From CBIHNH01 sp966211425 (GTDB lineage: Bacteria; Patescibacteriota; Saccharimonadia; Saccharimonadales; Saccharimonadaceae), in NCBI GenBank assembly GCA_966211425.1, contig CBIHNH010000037.1:1-5760 (forward strand): a DNA stretch of 5,760 nucleotides, given 5' to 3'. The notes beneath the pieces are model-generated. The model had not been told where the DNA came from. It saw only the letters and a list, made by a program, of their open reading frames with translations, and made no database searches. How positions within the stretch are numbered: position 1 is the first letter of the stretch; each line of letters starts with the position of its first letter. The translations under genes and the position numbers were made by a program. Below are positions 1-5,760 of this stretch, in pieces.

Positions 1-546
1 ATGATTTTATTTGTAGGCCCTCCAGGTTCCGGTAAGTCTGTCCAAGGACAACTGCTCAGTGCGCGCCATGGTTTTCGTTGGGTTTCTGCCGGTCAGCTGC
101 TTCGCGATACCAAAGACCCAGCCGCGTACGAACACATGACAAAAGGCGAGATGGTAGACAACGATCTCGTAAATCGACTCGTTGGCGAAGCGATCGGCCG
201 CGCCAAAGATATCGCGCATCTCGTGCTCGATGGTTATCCTCGTCAACTAGAGCAGGCACAGTGGCTTGTTGATGAACTACCGAAACATGAGCGCAGTATC
301 GCGGCGGTTATCGTACTGAACGTGCCTGACGGAGAGATTTCTCGTCGACTCAAGATTCGTGGTCGTCTCGACGATAACGAAGAAGTGATAGCGGCTCGCA
401 CGAGACTCTACAACGAGGAAACGCAGCCGATTCTCGACTACTACCGCTCGCTCGGTATCGAGGTTCGCGACGTGAATGGTTTTGGTAGTGTCGGTCAAGT
501 TCATGATCATATCGATCAGGTGATACGCGAGTGTTTGGGCGAATAA
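1..546 (+). CDS. adk: Adenylate kinase, short-LID form
   Basis: Cytosolic enzyme that interconverts ATP + AMP and 2 ADP. The 181-residue product begins with a P-loop (GPPGSGKS, residues 6-13), followed by the AMP-site segment SAGQLLR (29-35), the DGYPR motif (77-81; usually DGFPR) with Q85 after it, and the Arg-rich lid stretch RGRLDD (120-125) with R133/R135. There is no long zinc-finger-like LID insert, so this is the short bacterial type, and the length fits that class. The P-loop reads GKSVQ where the family usually has GKGTQ, and the AMP segment has A30 and Q32 where Thr and Asp are usual. The first base of the window is the A of the ATG. The start fits the family N-terminus, but the upstream context is not visible. 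The last 16 bases overlap map; adk-map adjacency is typical of the secY end of ribosomal-protein operons. A different nucleotide monophosphate kinase is possible but less likely. Confidence 0.9.
   Translation: MILFVGPPGSGKSVQGQLLSARHGFRWVSAGQLLRDTKDPAAYEHMTKGEMVDNDLVNRLVGEAIGRAKDIAHLVLDGYPRQLEQAQWLVDELPKHERSIAAVIVLNVPDGEISRRLKIRGRLDDNEEVIAARTRLYNEETQPILDYYRSLGIEVRDVNGFGSVGQVHDHIDQVIRECLGE
518..523 (+). promoter_or_regulatory. Shine-Dalgarno sequence for map
   Basis: AGGTGA lies 7 bases before the GTG at 531 and inside the adk coding sequence. It matches the anti-Shine-Dalgarno tail well and supports GTG 531 over the later in-frame ATG at 570. The arrangement implies that map is translated from the same message as adk. 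Confidence 0.65.
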
Positions 547-1298
547 AAACCGCCGATGAAATACAGGCGATGCGGGAAGGCGGCCAACTGCTCGCAACAA
601 TCTTTGATGGCCTGAAAAAACAGGTTAAACCGGGGGTAACGGAGCGTGATCTTGACGGTTGGGTTCTCAAAGAAATCATTGCGCTTGGTGCCGAAGCTAC
701 GTACAAAACACCTGAAGTGGGTTTTCCGGCTAGCATCTGCATATCAACAAACGATCAGATCGTTCATAGCGTTCCTACCGACTATGCACTACGACAAGGC
801 GACGTGGTCGGCTTTGATCTCGTTATTTCCTATAAAGGCATGAAAACTGACAGTGCATTTACGATGGTGGTTGGCGAGAAGCCGGTCGGCGACACAAAAC
901 GACTACTAGATTACACCGAACGAAGTCTCTACGCTGGAATCGATGCGATCAAGGGCCCGGTTCGAACGGGCGATATCTCTGCTGCGATCGAAGCGGTACT
1001 ACGCGAGGGCAAGCTCGGTATTGTCCGCGAATTGGTTGGTCATGGGATCGGCCACAGTATGCATCAGGCTCCCGATATACCGAACTACGGGACGGCAGGA
1101 AAGGGGTATTTACTCGAGGTAGGCGATACGGTGGCGCTTGAACCGATGACGACGCTTGGAAATGAGGGCATCGTGACTGACCGTGAAGATGGTTGGACGA
1201 TACGAACTCGTGATGGAAGCCTTGCCGCGCACTTTGAGCACACGGTGCTTATCACCGAGCACGGTGCCGAGATCCTCACGGCACTAAGTGACGTATAA
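531..1298 (+). CDS. map: Type I methionine aminopeptidase
   Basis: Removes the initiator methionine from nascent proteins in the cytosol, using two metal ions. All expected active-site residues of the type I family are visible in the 255-residue product: H79 (IVHSVP), metal ligands D96 (GFDL) and D107 (TDSAF), H171 (GHGIGH), H178, E204 (ALEPM) and E236 (FEHT). There is no N-terminal zinc-finger extension, and the length is that of the E. coli-type enzyme. The GTG start is chosen because the N-terminal segment IKTADEIQAMREGG (residues 5-18) is typical of the family and would be cut by starting at ATG 570, and because a good Shine-Dalgarno sequence precedes it. The gene overlaps adk by 16 bases, and its stop lies 7 bases before the murD start codon. 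Confidence 0.95.
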   Translation: MFGRIKTADEIQAMREGGQLLATIFDGLKKQVKPGVTERDLDGWVLKEIIALGAEATYKTPEVGFPASICISTNDQIVHSVPTDYALRQGDVVGFDLVISYKGMKTDSAFTMVVGEKPVGDTKRLLDYTERSLYAGIDAIKGPVRTGDISAAIEAVLREGKLGIVRELVGHGIGHSMHQAPDIPNYGTAGKGYLLEVGDTVALEPMTTLGNEGIVTDREDGWTIRTRDGSLAAHFEHTVLITEHGAEILTALSDV

Positions 1299-1299
1299 T
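1294..1299 (+). promoter_or_regulatory. Possible leaderless -10 element of murD
   Basis: A perfect TATAAT overlaps the map stop codon and ends 6 bases before the murD ATG at 1306. Transcription from it would begin at or very near the A of the ATG. No Shine-Dalgarno sequence precedes that ATG. No convincing -35 hexamer is visible 16-18 bases upstream, and there is no exact TGn extension, so the call rests on the -10 match and its spacing. Confidence 0.35.
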
Positions 1300-1305
1300 A
1301 AAGCT

Positions 1306-2610
1306 ATGAAGATTGCTATTGCTGGATTCGGACTCGAAGGCCGGACCAACTATGACTACTGGAACACACCCGATAACCAACTGACGATCGTTGACGCCAG
1401 GGAGCAACTCGACGATCTCCCCGTAGGCGTACCGACGCTGCTCGGCGCTGACGCCTTTTCTGAACTAAGTGGCTTTGATCTCGTTATCCGCACGGCAGGC
1501 CTTGCGCCGTCAAAGATAAAAACAGACGGCAAGATCTGGTCCGCCACGAACGAGTTTTTCGTGAAGTGTCCCGCACCGATCATCGGTGTAACCGGTACAA
1601 AAGGTAAGGGCACGACTGTGAGTATGATCTCGAGCATGCTCAGTGCGACCGGAAAGACGGTTCATGTCGTGGGCAATATCGGCGTACCTGCGCTCAGTGA
1701 GCTTCCAAAAATATCAGCCGAAGACATCGTTGTATTTGAGATGAGTAGTTTTCAGCTATGGGATATAGAGAGAAGCCCGCAGTTGGCGGTAGTACTTATG
1801 ATCGAGCCGGATCATTTGAACGTTCACCCAGGCTTCGACGACTACGTCGCTGCCAAGGCAAATATTCGTCTTCATCAAAAACCTGGTGACTACTGTCTTT
1901 ACCACCCGACCAACCAGTTTTCGCGCCAGATTGGACTGATGAACGTCGAGGATGGACACAGTAGCAGTGGGCGCTACGGCGTGCCGGATGACGGACATGT
2001 CTATGTGAGCGAGGGTGCGTTCTGGGTGGGAGATCAGCCGATCTTCAGTATTGATGCGGTTCAGCTACCGGGGGCTCACAACCTTGAGAACGCCTGTGCA
2101 GCAATCAGCGCAGCACTCCGCTTTACTGATGATGTTGTATCTGTCGAGCAAGGGCTTCGTTCCTTCGAGGGCTTGCCCCACCGACTTGAGTTCGTACGAG
2201 AGCTTGACGGTGTTCGCTACTATAACGATAGTTTTTCGTCTGCTCCGGGCGCAACCGCGGCGGCCGTGCGAGCCTATACCGAGCCGGAAATTGTTGTGCT
2301 TGGGGGTATCGATAAAGGTGCTGATTTTACCGACATGGCCGAAGCAATCAAGTCGTCACCAAACATCAAACAGCTCATTATTATTGGCGAAATTCGACAC
2401 AAGCTAGCTGACTTTTTGGTGAGCCAGGGTGTTGATTCACCGATCGATGTCAGTGAGGCGCACACCATGCCGGAGATAGTCCGGCTCGCGAAAAACTATG
2501 CTTCATCAGGGGATGTCGTGATACTCAGTCCGGGCTGTGCGAGCTTTGACATGTTCAAGGATTTTTACGATAGGGGCACGCAGTTTCGAGAAGTAGTCCT
2601 GGGTTTATGA
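1306..2610 (+). CDS. murD: UDP-MurNAc-L-Ala:glutamate ligase (MurD family, probably MurD2)
   Basis: ATP-dependent Mur ligase that adds the second stem residue, glutamate, to UDP-MurNAc-L-Ala in the cytosol. The 434-residue protein has an N-terminal UDP-binding domain (IAGFGLEG, 4-12), an ATP-binding loop GVTGTKGKGTT (94-104), EMSSFQL (145-151), DHLNVH (169-174), K184 as the likely carbamylated lysine, GAHNLENA (256-263), LPHRLE (290-295), GGIDKGADF (333-341) and SPGCASFDMFKDF (408-420). Two motifs are unusual: the P-loop is FolC-like (TKGKG), and the usual DSKATN motif reads DSFSSA (308-313), next to the region that holds the glutamate in E. coli MurD. Together with the coupled murL-type gene, this suggests L-Glu rather than D-Glu as substrate (the MurD2 activity); that is inference. 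ATG 1306 is preferred because MKIAIAGFG matches the family N-terminus; an in-frame GTG at 1288 lies inside map. Confidence 0.9.
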   Translation: MKIAIAGFGLEGRTNYDYWNTPDNQLTIVDAREQLDDLPVGVPTLLGADAFSELSGFDLVIRTAGLAPSKIKTDGKIWSATNEFFVKCPAPIIGVTGTKGKGTTVSMISSMLSATGKTVHVVGNIGVPALSELPKISAEDIVVFEMSSFQLWDIERSPQLAVVLMIEPDHLNVHPGFDDYVAAKANIRLHQKPGDYCLYHPTNQFSRQIGLMNVEDGHSSSGRYGVPDDGHVYVSEGAFWVGDQPIFSIDAVQLPGAHNLENACAAISAALRFTDDVVSVEQGLRSFEGLPHRLEFVRELDGVRYYNDSFSSAPGATAAAVRAYTEPEIVVLGGIDKGADFTDMAEAIKSSPNIKQLIIIGEIRHKLADFLVSQGVDSPIDVSEAHTMPEIVRLAKNYASSGDVVILSPGCASFDMFKDFYDRGTQFREVVLGL

Positions 2611-3869
2611 GCGTTTTTGTTTTTGAGAGTTACGAGTTTGAGCCGGGCACAGGCCTAGCTCGTTTTCGTTATAGTTTCACTGAGGACAAGAGCGCTACGT
2701 TCTGCGAGGAGCTCAGCTTTGGCGCTGCGGAAGAGTATGACCAGCAGGTCATGGAGCGCGCGCTTTTTTTGGCGTTTATGCTGATCGGTGTTTCGTACTA
2801 CAAAACCGCTCCGACACAGCAGGTACTGATACGGACGGGTGGCTTGGATGAATGGCAGGCAGAGTTCTTTAGCCGGTTTTATCAGGAAGGGCTGAGTCAG
2901 TTTGCGTTCGAAAATAATCTCACGCGTGCAGAGCTCGCCCAGTTTACGGCGCATGGCGATTCGGCTTCACCCGTGTCCTATAAAGGCGCGGGTGTTCTGA
3001 GCCTTCAGAGCGGCGGCAAAGATTCGTTGCTGGTCGCGCGCATGCTCGAAGAAGCTGGTCGTGATTTTAGTGGTTTTTATGTCAGCAGTACGGGCTCGGC
3101 ACCGGACGTTATTTCGCATCTCGGCGGTGAGCTTCTCATCGCAAAACGCACGATCGACCACGCGGCGCTGCGCCGTGTCGGTGGGTTGAACGGACACGTA
3201 CCAGTTACCTATATCGTGCTTGCCATTAGTCTCATTCAGGCGGTGCTGTTCGGAAAGAACGTAGTCCTTGCCGGAATCGGCCATGAAGGTGAAGAGCCGC
3301 ATGAATGGATCGGAGATTTGCCGGTCAATCACCAGTGGTCAAAAACTTGGCAAGCCGAGCAGTTATTTGCCGAGTACGTGGAGCGCTATATCTCGCCGGA
3401 TATTCGTGTCGGCTCACCGCTACGCGCCTATACCGAACTAAAGGTATCAAAGCATTTTGTCGAGCTCGGATGGAGCCGCTATGCCGGTTCATTTAGCTCG
3501 TGTAACGTCGCAAACTATCGCCAGGGCGCGTCAAATGAAACGCTGACGTGGTGCGGTGAATGCCCAAAGTGCGCCAACTCATATCTATTGTTCTCTCCGT
3601 TTGTGTCTGCTAATGAGCTGATCGCGATTTTTGGCAGTGATCTCTACACGAAACCCGCGTTAGCTGAAACATTTAAGGGGCTCCTCGGTATCGACGGGGT
3701 CATGAAGCCGTTTGAGTGTGTGGGCGAGATTGACGAGCTTCGCTATGCGTATCACCGGGCTCAAAATCGTGGTCACTACGCAGCGTTGCCGTTTGAGGTT
3801 CCGCGAGCCGGCTCCTTCGATATAGACAGGCAGTATCCTTCTGCTGACTTTTCAGACTTGTTTGCATAA
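2607..3869 (+). CDS. murL: UDP-MurNAc-L-Ala-L-Glu epimerase (MurL family)
   Basis: MurL, first described in Xanthomonas oryzae, uses ATP to invert the terminal L-Glu of UDP-MurNAc-L-Ala-L-Glu to D-Glu. The 420-residue product has a PP-loop ATPase motif SGGKDS (135-140), then GHVPVT (196-201), VNHQWSK (240-246), SSCN (297-300), a cysteine cluster WCGECPKC (315-322; C316, C319, C322) and KPFECVG (367-373). I recognise this order of motifs as the MurL family; no search was run. The N-terminal ~125 residues are less familiar. Hydrophobic stretches (52-62 and 203-215) are short and probably belong to the fold rather than the membrane. The start codon overlaps the murD stop as ATGA and no clear Shine-Dalgarno sequence precedes it, so translational coupling to murD is likely, and this fits consecutive steps on one substrate. 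The alternative is another PP-loop enzyme such as a tRNA-modifying or QueC-like protein, but the GHVPVT and WCGxCPKC motifs and the murD coupling argue against it. Confidence 0.8.
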   Translation: MSVFVFESYEFEPGTGLARFRYSFTEDKSATFCEELSFGAAEEYDQQVMERALFLAFMLIGVSYYKTAPTQQVLIRTGGLDEWQAEFFSRFYQEGLSQFAFENNLTRAELAQFTAHGDSASPVSYKGAGVLSLQSGGKDSLLVARMLEEAGRDFSGFYVSSTGSAPDVISHLGGELLIAKRTIDHAALRRVGGLNGHVPVTYIVLAISLIQAVLFGKNVVLAGIGHEGEEPHEWIGDLPVNHQWSKTWQAEQLFAEYVERYISPDIRVGSPLRAYTELKVSKHFVELGWSRYAGSFSSCNVANYRQGASNETLTWCGECPKCANSYLLFSPFVSANELIAIFGSDLYTKPALAETFKGLLGIDGVMKPFECVGEIDELRYAYHRAQNRGHYAALPFEVPRAGSFDIDRQYPSADFSDLFA

Positions 3870-3878
3870 TCATTTTAT

Positions 3879-3908
3879 TTGCAGAGCTGCTACACAAGCG
3901 GTTATACT
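3879..3908 (+). promoter_or_regulatory. Possible promoter of ftsA, leaderless type
   Basis: TATACT (3903-3908) ends 6 bases before the ftsA ATG at 3915. A weak -35-like TTGCAG (3879-3884) lies 18 bases upstream of it. The predicted start of transcription falls on or next to the ATG, and there is no Shine-Dalgarno sequence in the 45-base gap. The spacing is identical to that of the TATAAT before murD. The call is based on hexamer similarity only. Confidence 0.4.
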
Positions 3909-3914
3909 GGCTGC

Positions 3915-5168
3915 ATGCAAGAAGTATCTCGATATGCAGTCGGACTCGACATAGGCACGACATATGTACGAGCCGTTGTCGGACACCTCGACGGCACAAA
4001 CGAAAAACCAACAATCGTCGGCGTCGGTGTTGAGCCGAACAGCGGAATGCGAAAAGGTACGGTCGTAAATCTCGTCAATACCGCACAGGCGATCGACAAG
4101 GCGCTCGAAGCCGCTGAACGCATGAGCGGACACCAGATTCATGCCGTCACGATCAGTGTTAATGGCTCTCACGTCGTTGGCATGAGCAGTAAGGGCGTAA
4201 TCGCGGTAGGGCATGAAATCACCGAAACTGATCTCGAGCGCGTCGAAGAAGCCGCAACCGTCGTTCAGCTGCCGGCTAACCGTGAAATACTTGAGGTGAC
4301 GCCTCGCTCATATCAACTCGATGGCCAAGAAAACATCAAAGACCCGATCGGCATGACAGGTGTGCGGCTCGAAGTTGATGCGCACGTTATCACGGCACTT
4401 GGCCCGCATCTCAAAAACCTGGTGAAAGCCTGCGAGATTACCGAGACGCAGGTAAACGGTCGAGTGCTCTCAGGCCTCGGAGCAGCACGCGCTGTCGTCA
4501 GCGGACAGCAGACAGAAAACGGTGTCGTGCTCGTTGATATCGGCGGTACCACGACAAATGTCGTTGTGTTCGAGGAGGGTGACCTCCAGCACGTTGCTGT
4601 TCTTCCGGTCGGTAGCGTCAATATAACGAACGATCTGGCCATCGGCCTAAAAACAGACCTCGACGTGGCCGAGAAGGTGAAGGTCGACCACGCGGTTGCC
4701 GTCCCCAACGCGCATAAGAATTCCAGCAAAAAAGCCGTCGTTAAGGTAGACAAGACGTCGCATGAGTTTGATATCGAAGATATCGACATGATCGTCGATG
4801 CGCGGCTAGAGGAAATCTTTGAGTTGGTTCAAAAAGAGCTTCGTAGTATCGGTCGCGACTCAAAACTGCCCGGTGGCGTTGTGTTGACTGGCGCTGGGTC
4901 GCTGATGCCAGGTATCGATGATTATGCAAAGCAGGCCCTGCAGCTCAGCGCACGCGTCGGCAAACCGACTGGTTATGGCGGCGTGGCTGATCAAATCGAG
5001 TCGCCAGGCTTTGCGGCGGCCGTTGGGCTGATGCTCGCAGATATGGATTCTGCCTCACAAACCCGCCCGCATGGCGGCTCACGCACAGACGCTCAAGACA
5101 GAGCCGGCGATATCGCGCGCGGCGTAACCAGCAAAATAACAGGGATATTTAATAAGTTTCGTTCATAA
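3915..5168 (+). CDS. ftsA: Cell division protein FtsA
   Basis: Actin-like ATPase that anchors FtsZ filaments to the cytoplasmic membrane and recruits later divisome proteins. In the 417-residue product the phosphate-1 loop is GLDIGTT (10-16), the 1C domain includes SVNGSHVVGMSSKGV (81-95), the phosphate-2 loop is LVDIGGTTTNVVVF (206-219) and the adenosine loop is VVLTGAGSLMPG (322-333). A polar, probably disordered linker (about 378-402) leads to a short C-terminal amphipathic segment (about 405-417, SKITGIFNKFRS) that looks like the usual FtsA membrane-targeting helix. ATG 3915 is chosen because it places VGLDIGT about nine residues in, as is usual; the upstream TTG at 3879 would add a Cys-rich tail that looks non-coding. 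The gene lies 45 bases after murL and 101 bases before ftsZ. No ftsQ or murC/ddl is found upstream, unlike the classic division cluster. Confidence 0.95.
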   Translation: MQEVSRYAVGLDIGTTYVRAVVGHLDGTNEKPTIVGVGVEPNSGMRKGTVVNLVNTAQAIDKALEAAERMSGHQIHAVTISVNGSHVVGMSSKGVIAVGHEITETDLERVEEAATVVQLPANREILEVTPRSYQLDGQENIKDPIGMTGVRLEVDAHVITALGPHLKNLVKACEITETQVNGRVLSGLGAARAVVSGQQTENGVVLVDIGGTTTNVVVFEEGDLQHVAVLPVGSVNITNDLAIGLKTDLDVAEKVKVDHAVAVPNAHKNSSKKAVVKVDKTSHEFDIEDIDMIVDARLEEIFELVQKELRSIGRDSKLPGGVVLTGAGSLMPGIDDYAKQALQLSARVGKPTGYGGVADQIESPGFAAAVGLMLADMDSASQTRPHGGSRTDAQDRAGDIARGVTSKITGIFNKFRS

Positions 5169-5169
5169 A

Positions 5170-5239
5170 ATGTATACAGACGACAAGTCGAGTTGCCAGG
5201 TGTGCAGTTTTTTTGTACCCTAGGTAAAGACATGTATAC
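5170..5239 (+). repeat. Two copies of ATGTATAC upstream of ftsZ
   Basis: The octamer ATGTATAC occurs at 5170-5177 and again at 5232-5239, a 62-base offset, within the 101-base ftsA-ftsZ gap. The first copy extends to TGTATACA, a perfect 8-base palindrome (5171-5178). The second contains the -10-like TATACT. They could be two -10 regions or a repeated regulator site, or could be chance. Nothing else in the gap is firmly assignable; the T run at 5208-5214 has no supporting stem. Confidence 0.35.
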
Positions 5240-5240
5240 T
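5213..5240 (+). promoter_or_regulatory. Probable ftsZ promoter
   Basis: TATACT at 5235-5240 with a -35-like TTGTAC at 5213-5218 and a 16-base spacer. A start about 7 bases downstream would give a short leader of roughly 20-25 bases before the GTG at 5270, enough to include the G-rich ribosome-binding stretch. The -35 matches only its first three bases to TTGACA, so the -10 carries the call. It would let ftsZ be transcribed separately from ftsA. Confidence 0.42.
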
Positions 5241-5255
5241 AAATGTGAACAAAGC

Positions 5256-5262
5256 GGGGGAA
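5256..5262 (+). promoter_or_regulatory. Likely ribosome-binding stretch of ftsZ
   Basis: GGGGGAA lies 7 bases before GTG 5270. It is G-rich and can pair with a CCUCC-type anti-Shine-Dalgarno tail only with wobble pairs. It supports the GTG start, which is also the only start codon after the in-frame TGA at 5246. Confidence 0.4.
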
Positions 5263-5269
5263 CGCCAAC

Positions 5270-5760
5270 GTGCCAGAAGTAAAACCAGCAGATATACAGA
5301 CATTCGCCACCATCAAGGTGATTGGTGTTGGTGGCGCAGGTGGTTCAGCGGTAAACCGCATGAAAGAGGCCGGCCTGAGTGGTGTGCAGTTTATCGCTGT
5401 TAACACCGACGCCCAGGCACTTCACAATTCAAAAGCAGACATCAAGCTCCATATCGGCAAGGACGCGACCCGCGGTCTTGGCGCCGGCGCTGATCCAACA
5501 GTCGGACAGGCTGCAGCCGAAGAGTCTGAGGAAGATATTAAAAAAGCCCTTGAGGGCGCCGATATGGTCTTTGTTACTATAGGTGCCGGCGGTGGTACCG
5601 GATCCGGTGCTGGCCACGTCGTGGCGCGTATCGCCCGTGAGATGGGTATCCTCGTCGTCGGTGTTGCCACAAAGCCGTTTAGTTTTGAAGGCGAAAAGCG
5701 CCGCAATAACGCCGAATGGGCTATTGCTCACCTCGGCAAGCAGGTTGATACGCTTATCAC
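5270..5760 (+). CDS. ftsZ: Cell division protein FtsZ, N-terminal part (cut by window edge)
   Basis: Tubulin-like GTPase that polymerises into the division ring at midcell. Only the first 163 full codons are present, and the gene continues beyond the right edge. Visible motifs are [17 protein letters not shown] (15-31, nucleotide-binding start), NTDAQAL (45-51), [10 protein letters not shown] (67-76), the tubulin signature GGGTGSG (107-113) and [11 protein letters not shown] (134-144). The signature region (105-119) reads [15 protein letters not shown], which differs from the common GMGGGTGTGAAPVVA at several places, including His for Pro at 116; S26 replaces the usual Asn in the first loop. 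The GTG start is forced by an in-frame TGA at 5246 and the lack of another start codon in between. FtsA directly upstream is the expected partner. Confidence 0.95.
   Translation, partial: MPEVKPADIQTFATIKVIGVGGAGGSAVNRMKEAGLSGVQFIAVNTDAQALHNSKADIKLHIGKDATRGLGAGADPTVGQAAAEESEEDIKKALEGADMVFVTIGAGGGTGSGAGHVVARIAREMGILVVGVATKPFSFEGEKRRNNAEWAIAHLGKQVDTLI

Noticed and set aside
1288..1305. In-frame GTG at 1288 as the murD start
   Set aside because: It overlaps map, has no Shine-Dalgarno sequence, and adds six residues before the typical MKIAIAGFG N-terminus.
2608..2610. UGA recoding as in Gracilibacteria/Absconditabacteria
   Set aside because: TGA ends murD exactly after the conserved C-terminal motif, and no conserved gene here has an internal TGA.
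3881..3890. GCAGAGCTGC as a murL terminator stem
   Set aside because: Four-pair stem with a 2-base loop and no T run after it.
3879..3914. In-frame TTG at 3879 as the ftsA start
   Set aside because: It would add 12 residues (including two Cys) not typical of FtsA and lies over the likely promoter; ATG 3915 puts the VGLDIGT motif at the usual distance.
3912..3919. Palindrome TGCATGCA across the ftsA start codon
   Set aside because: An 8-base palindrome is expected by chance in a window this size and nothing else supports a binding site.
4313..4789. Long open frame on the minus strand within ftsA (158 codons)
   Set aside because: It is antisense to conserved FtsA motifs, has low-complexity Ser/Thr/Arg-rich composition and no recognisable domain.
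5181..5214. Possible terminator: CGACAAGTCG followed later by seven T
   Set aside because: The CGAC/GTCG stem has only a 2-base loop and is 17 bases from the T run; the sequence directly before the T run gives only a 3-bp stem (TGC/GCA).

Overview
The window holds six genes, all on the + strand and tightly packed: adk, map, a murD-type ligase, a murL-type glutamate epimerase, ftsA and the 5' part of ftsZ, which runs off the right edge. No RNA gene, mobile element or CRISPR array was seen. The base composition is balanced, start codons include GTG, and TGA is used as a normal stop (the murD stop), so there is no sign of the UGA recoding known from Gracilibacteria and Absconditabacteria. The compact layout, the short adenylate kinase, the diverged FtsZ signature and the adk-map-mur-fts order suggest a Patescibacteria/CPR genome, most likely Candidatus Saccharibacteria (TM7). 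This placement is inferred from memory of family features and was not tested by a search.

Layout: adk (1-546) overlaps map (531-1298, GTG start with a Shine-Dalgarno sequence inside adk). The adk-map pair normally closes the secY end of the ribosomal-protein operon. Only 7 bases separate map from the murD-type gene (1306-2610), which shares a 4-base ATGA overlap with the murL-type gene (2607-3869). A 45-base gap leads to ftsA (3915-5168), and a 101-base gap with promoter-like elements and a repeated ATGTATAC motif leads to ftsZ (from 5270).

How the genes fit together: the left end is protein and nucleotide housekeeping (ADP/AMP balance, N-terminal Met removal). The middle builds the D-Glu position of the peptidoglycan stem. 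The right end builds the division ring (FtsZ) and its membrane anchor (FtsA). The main point of interest is the middle pair. A PP-loop protein with the hallmarks of MurL is translationally coupled to a MurD whose glutamate-pocket motif differs from the classic one. This predicts the MurD2/MurL route: L-Glu is ligated to UDP-MurNAc-L-Ala and then epimerised to D-Glu on the nucleotide precursor, without needing a free D-Glu pool. A second point is that murD and ftsA both lack a Shine-Dalgarno sequence and both carry a -10-like hexamer exactly 6 bases before the ATG, as expected for leaderless transcripts.
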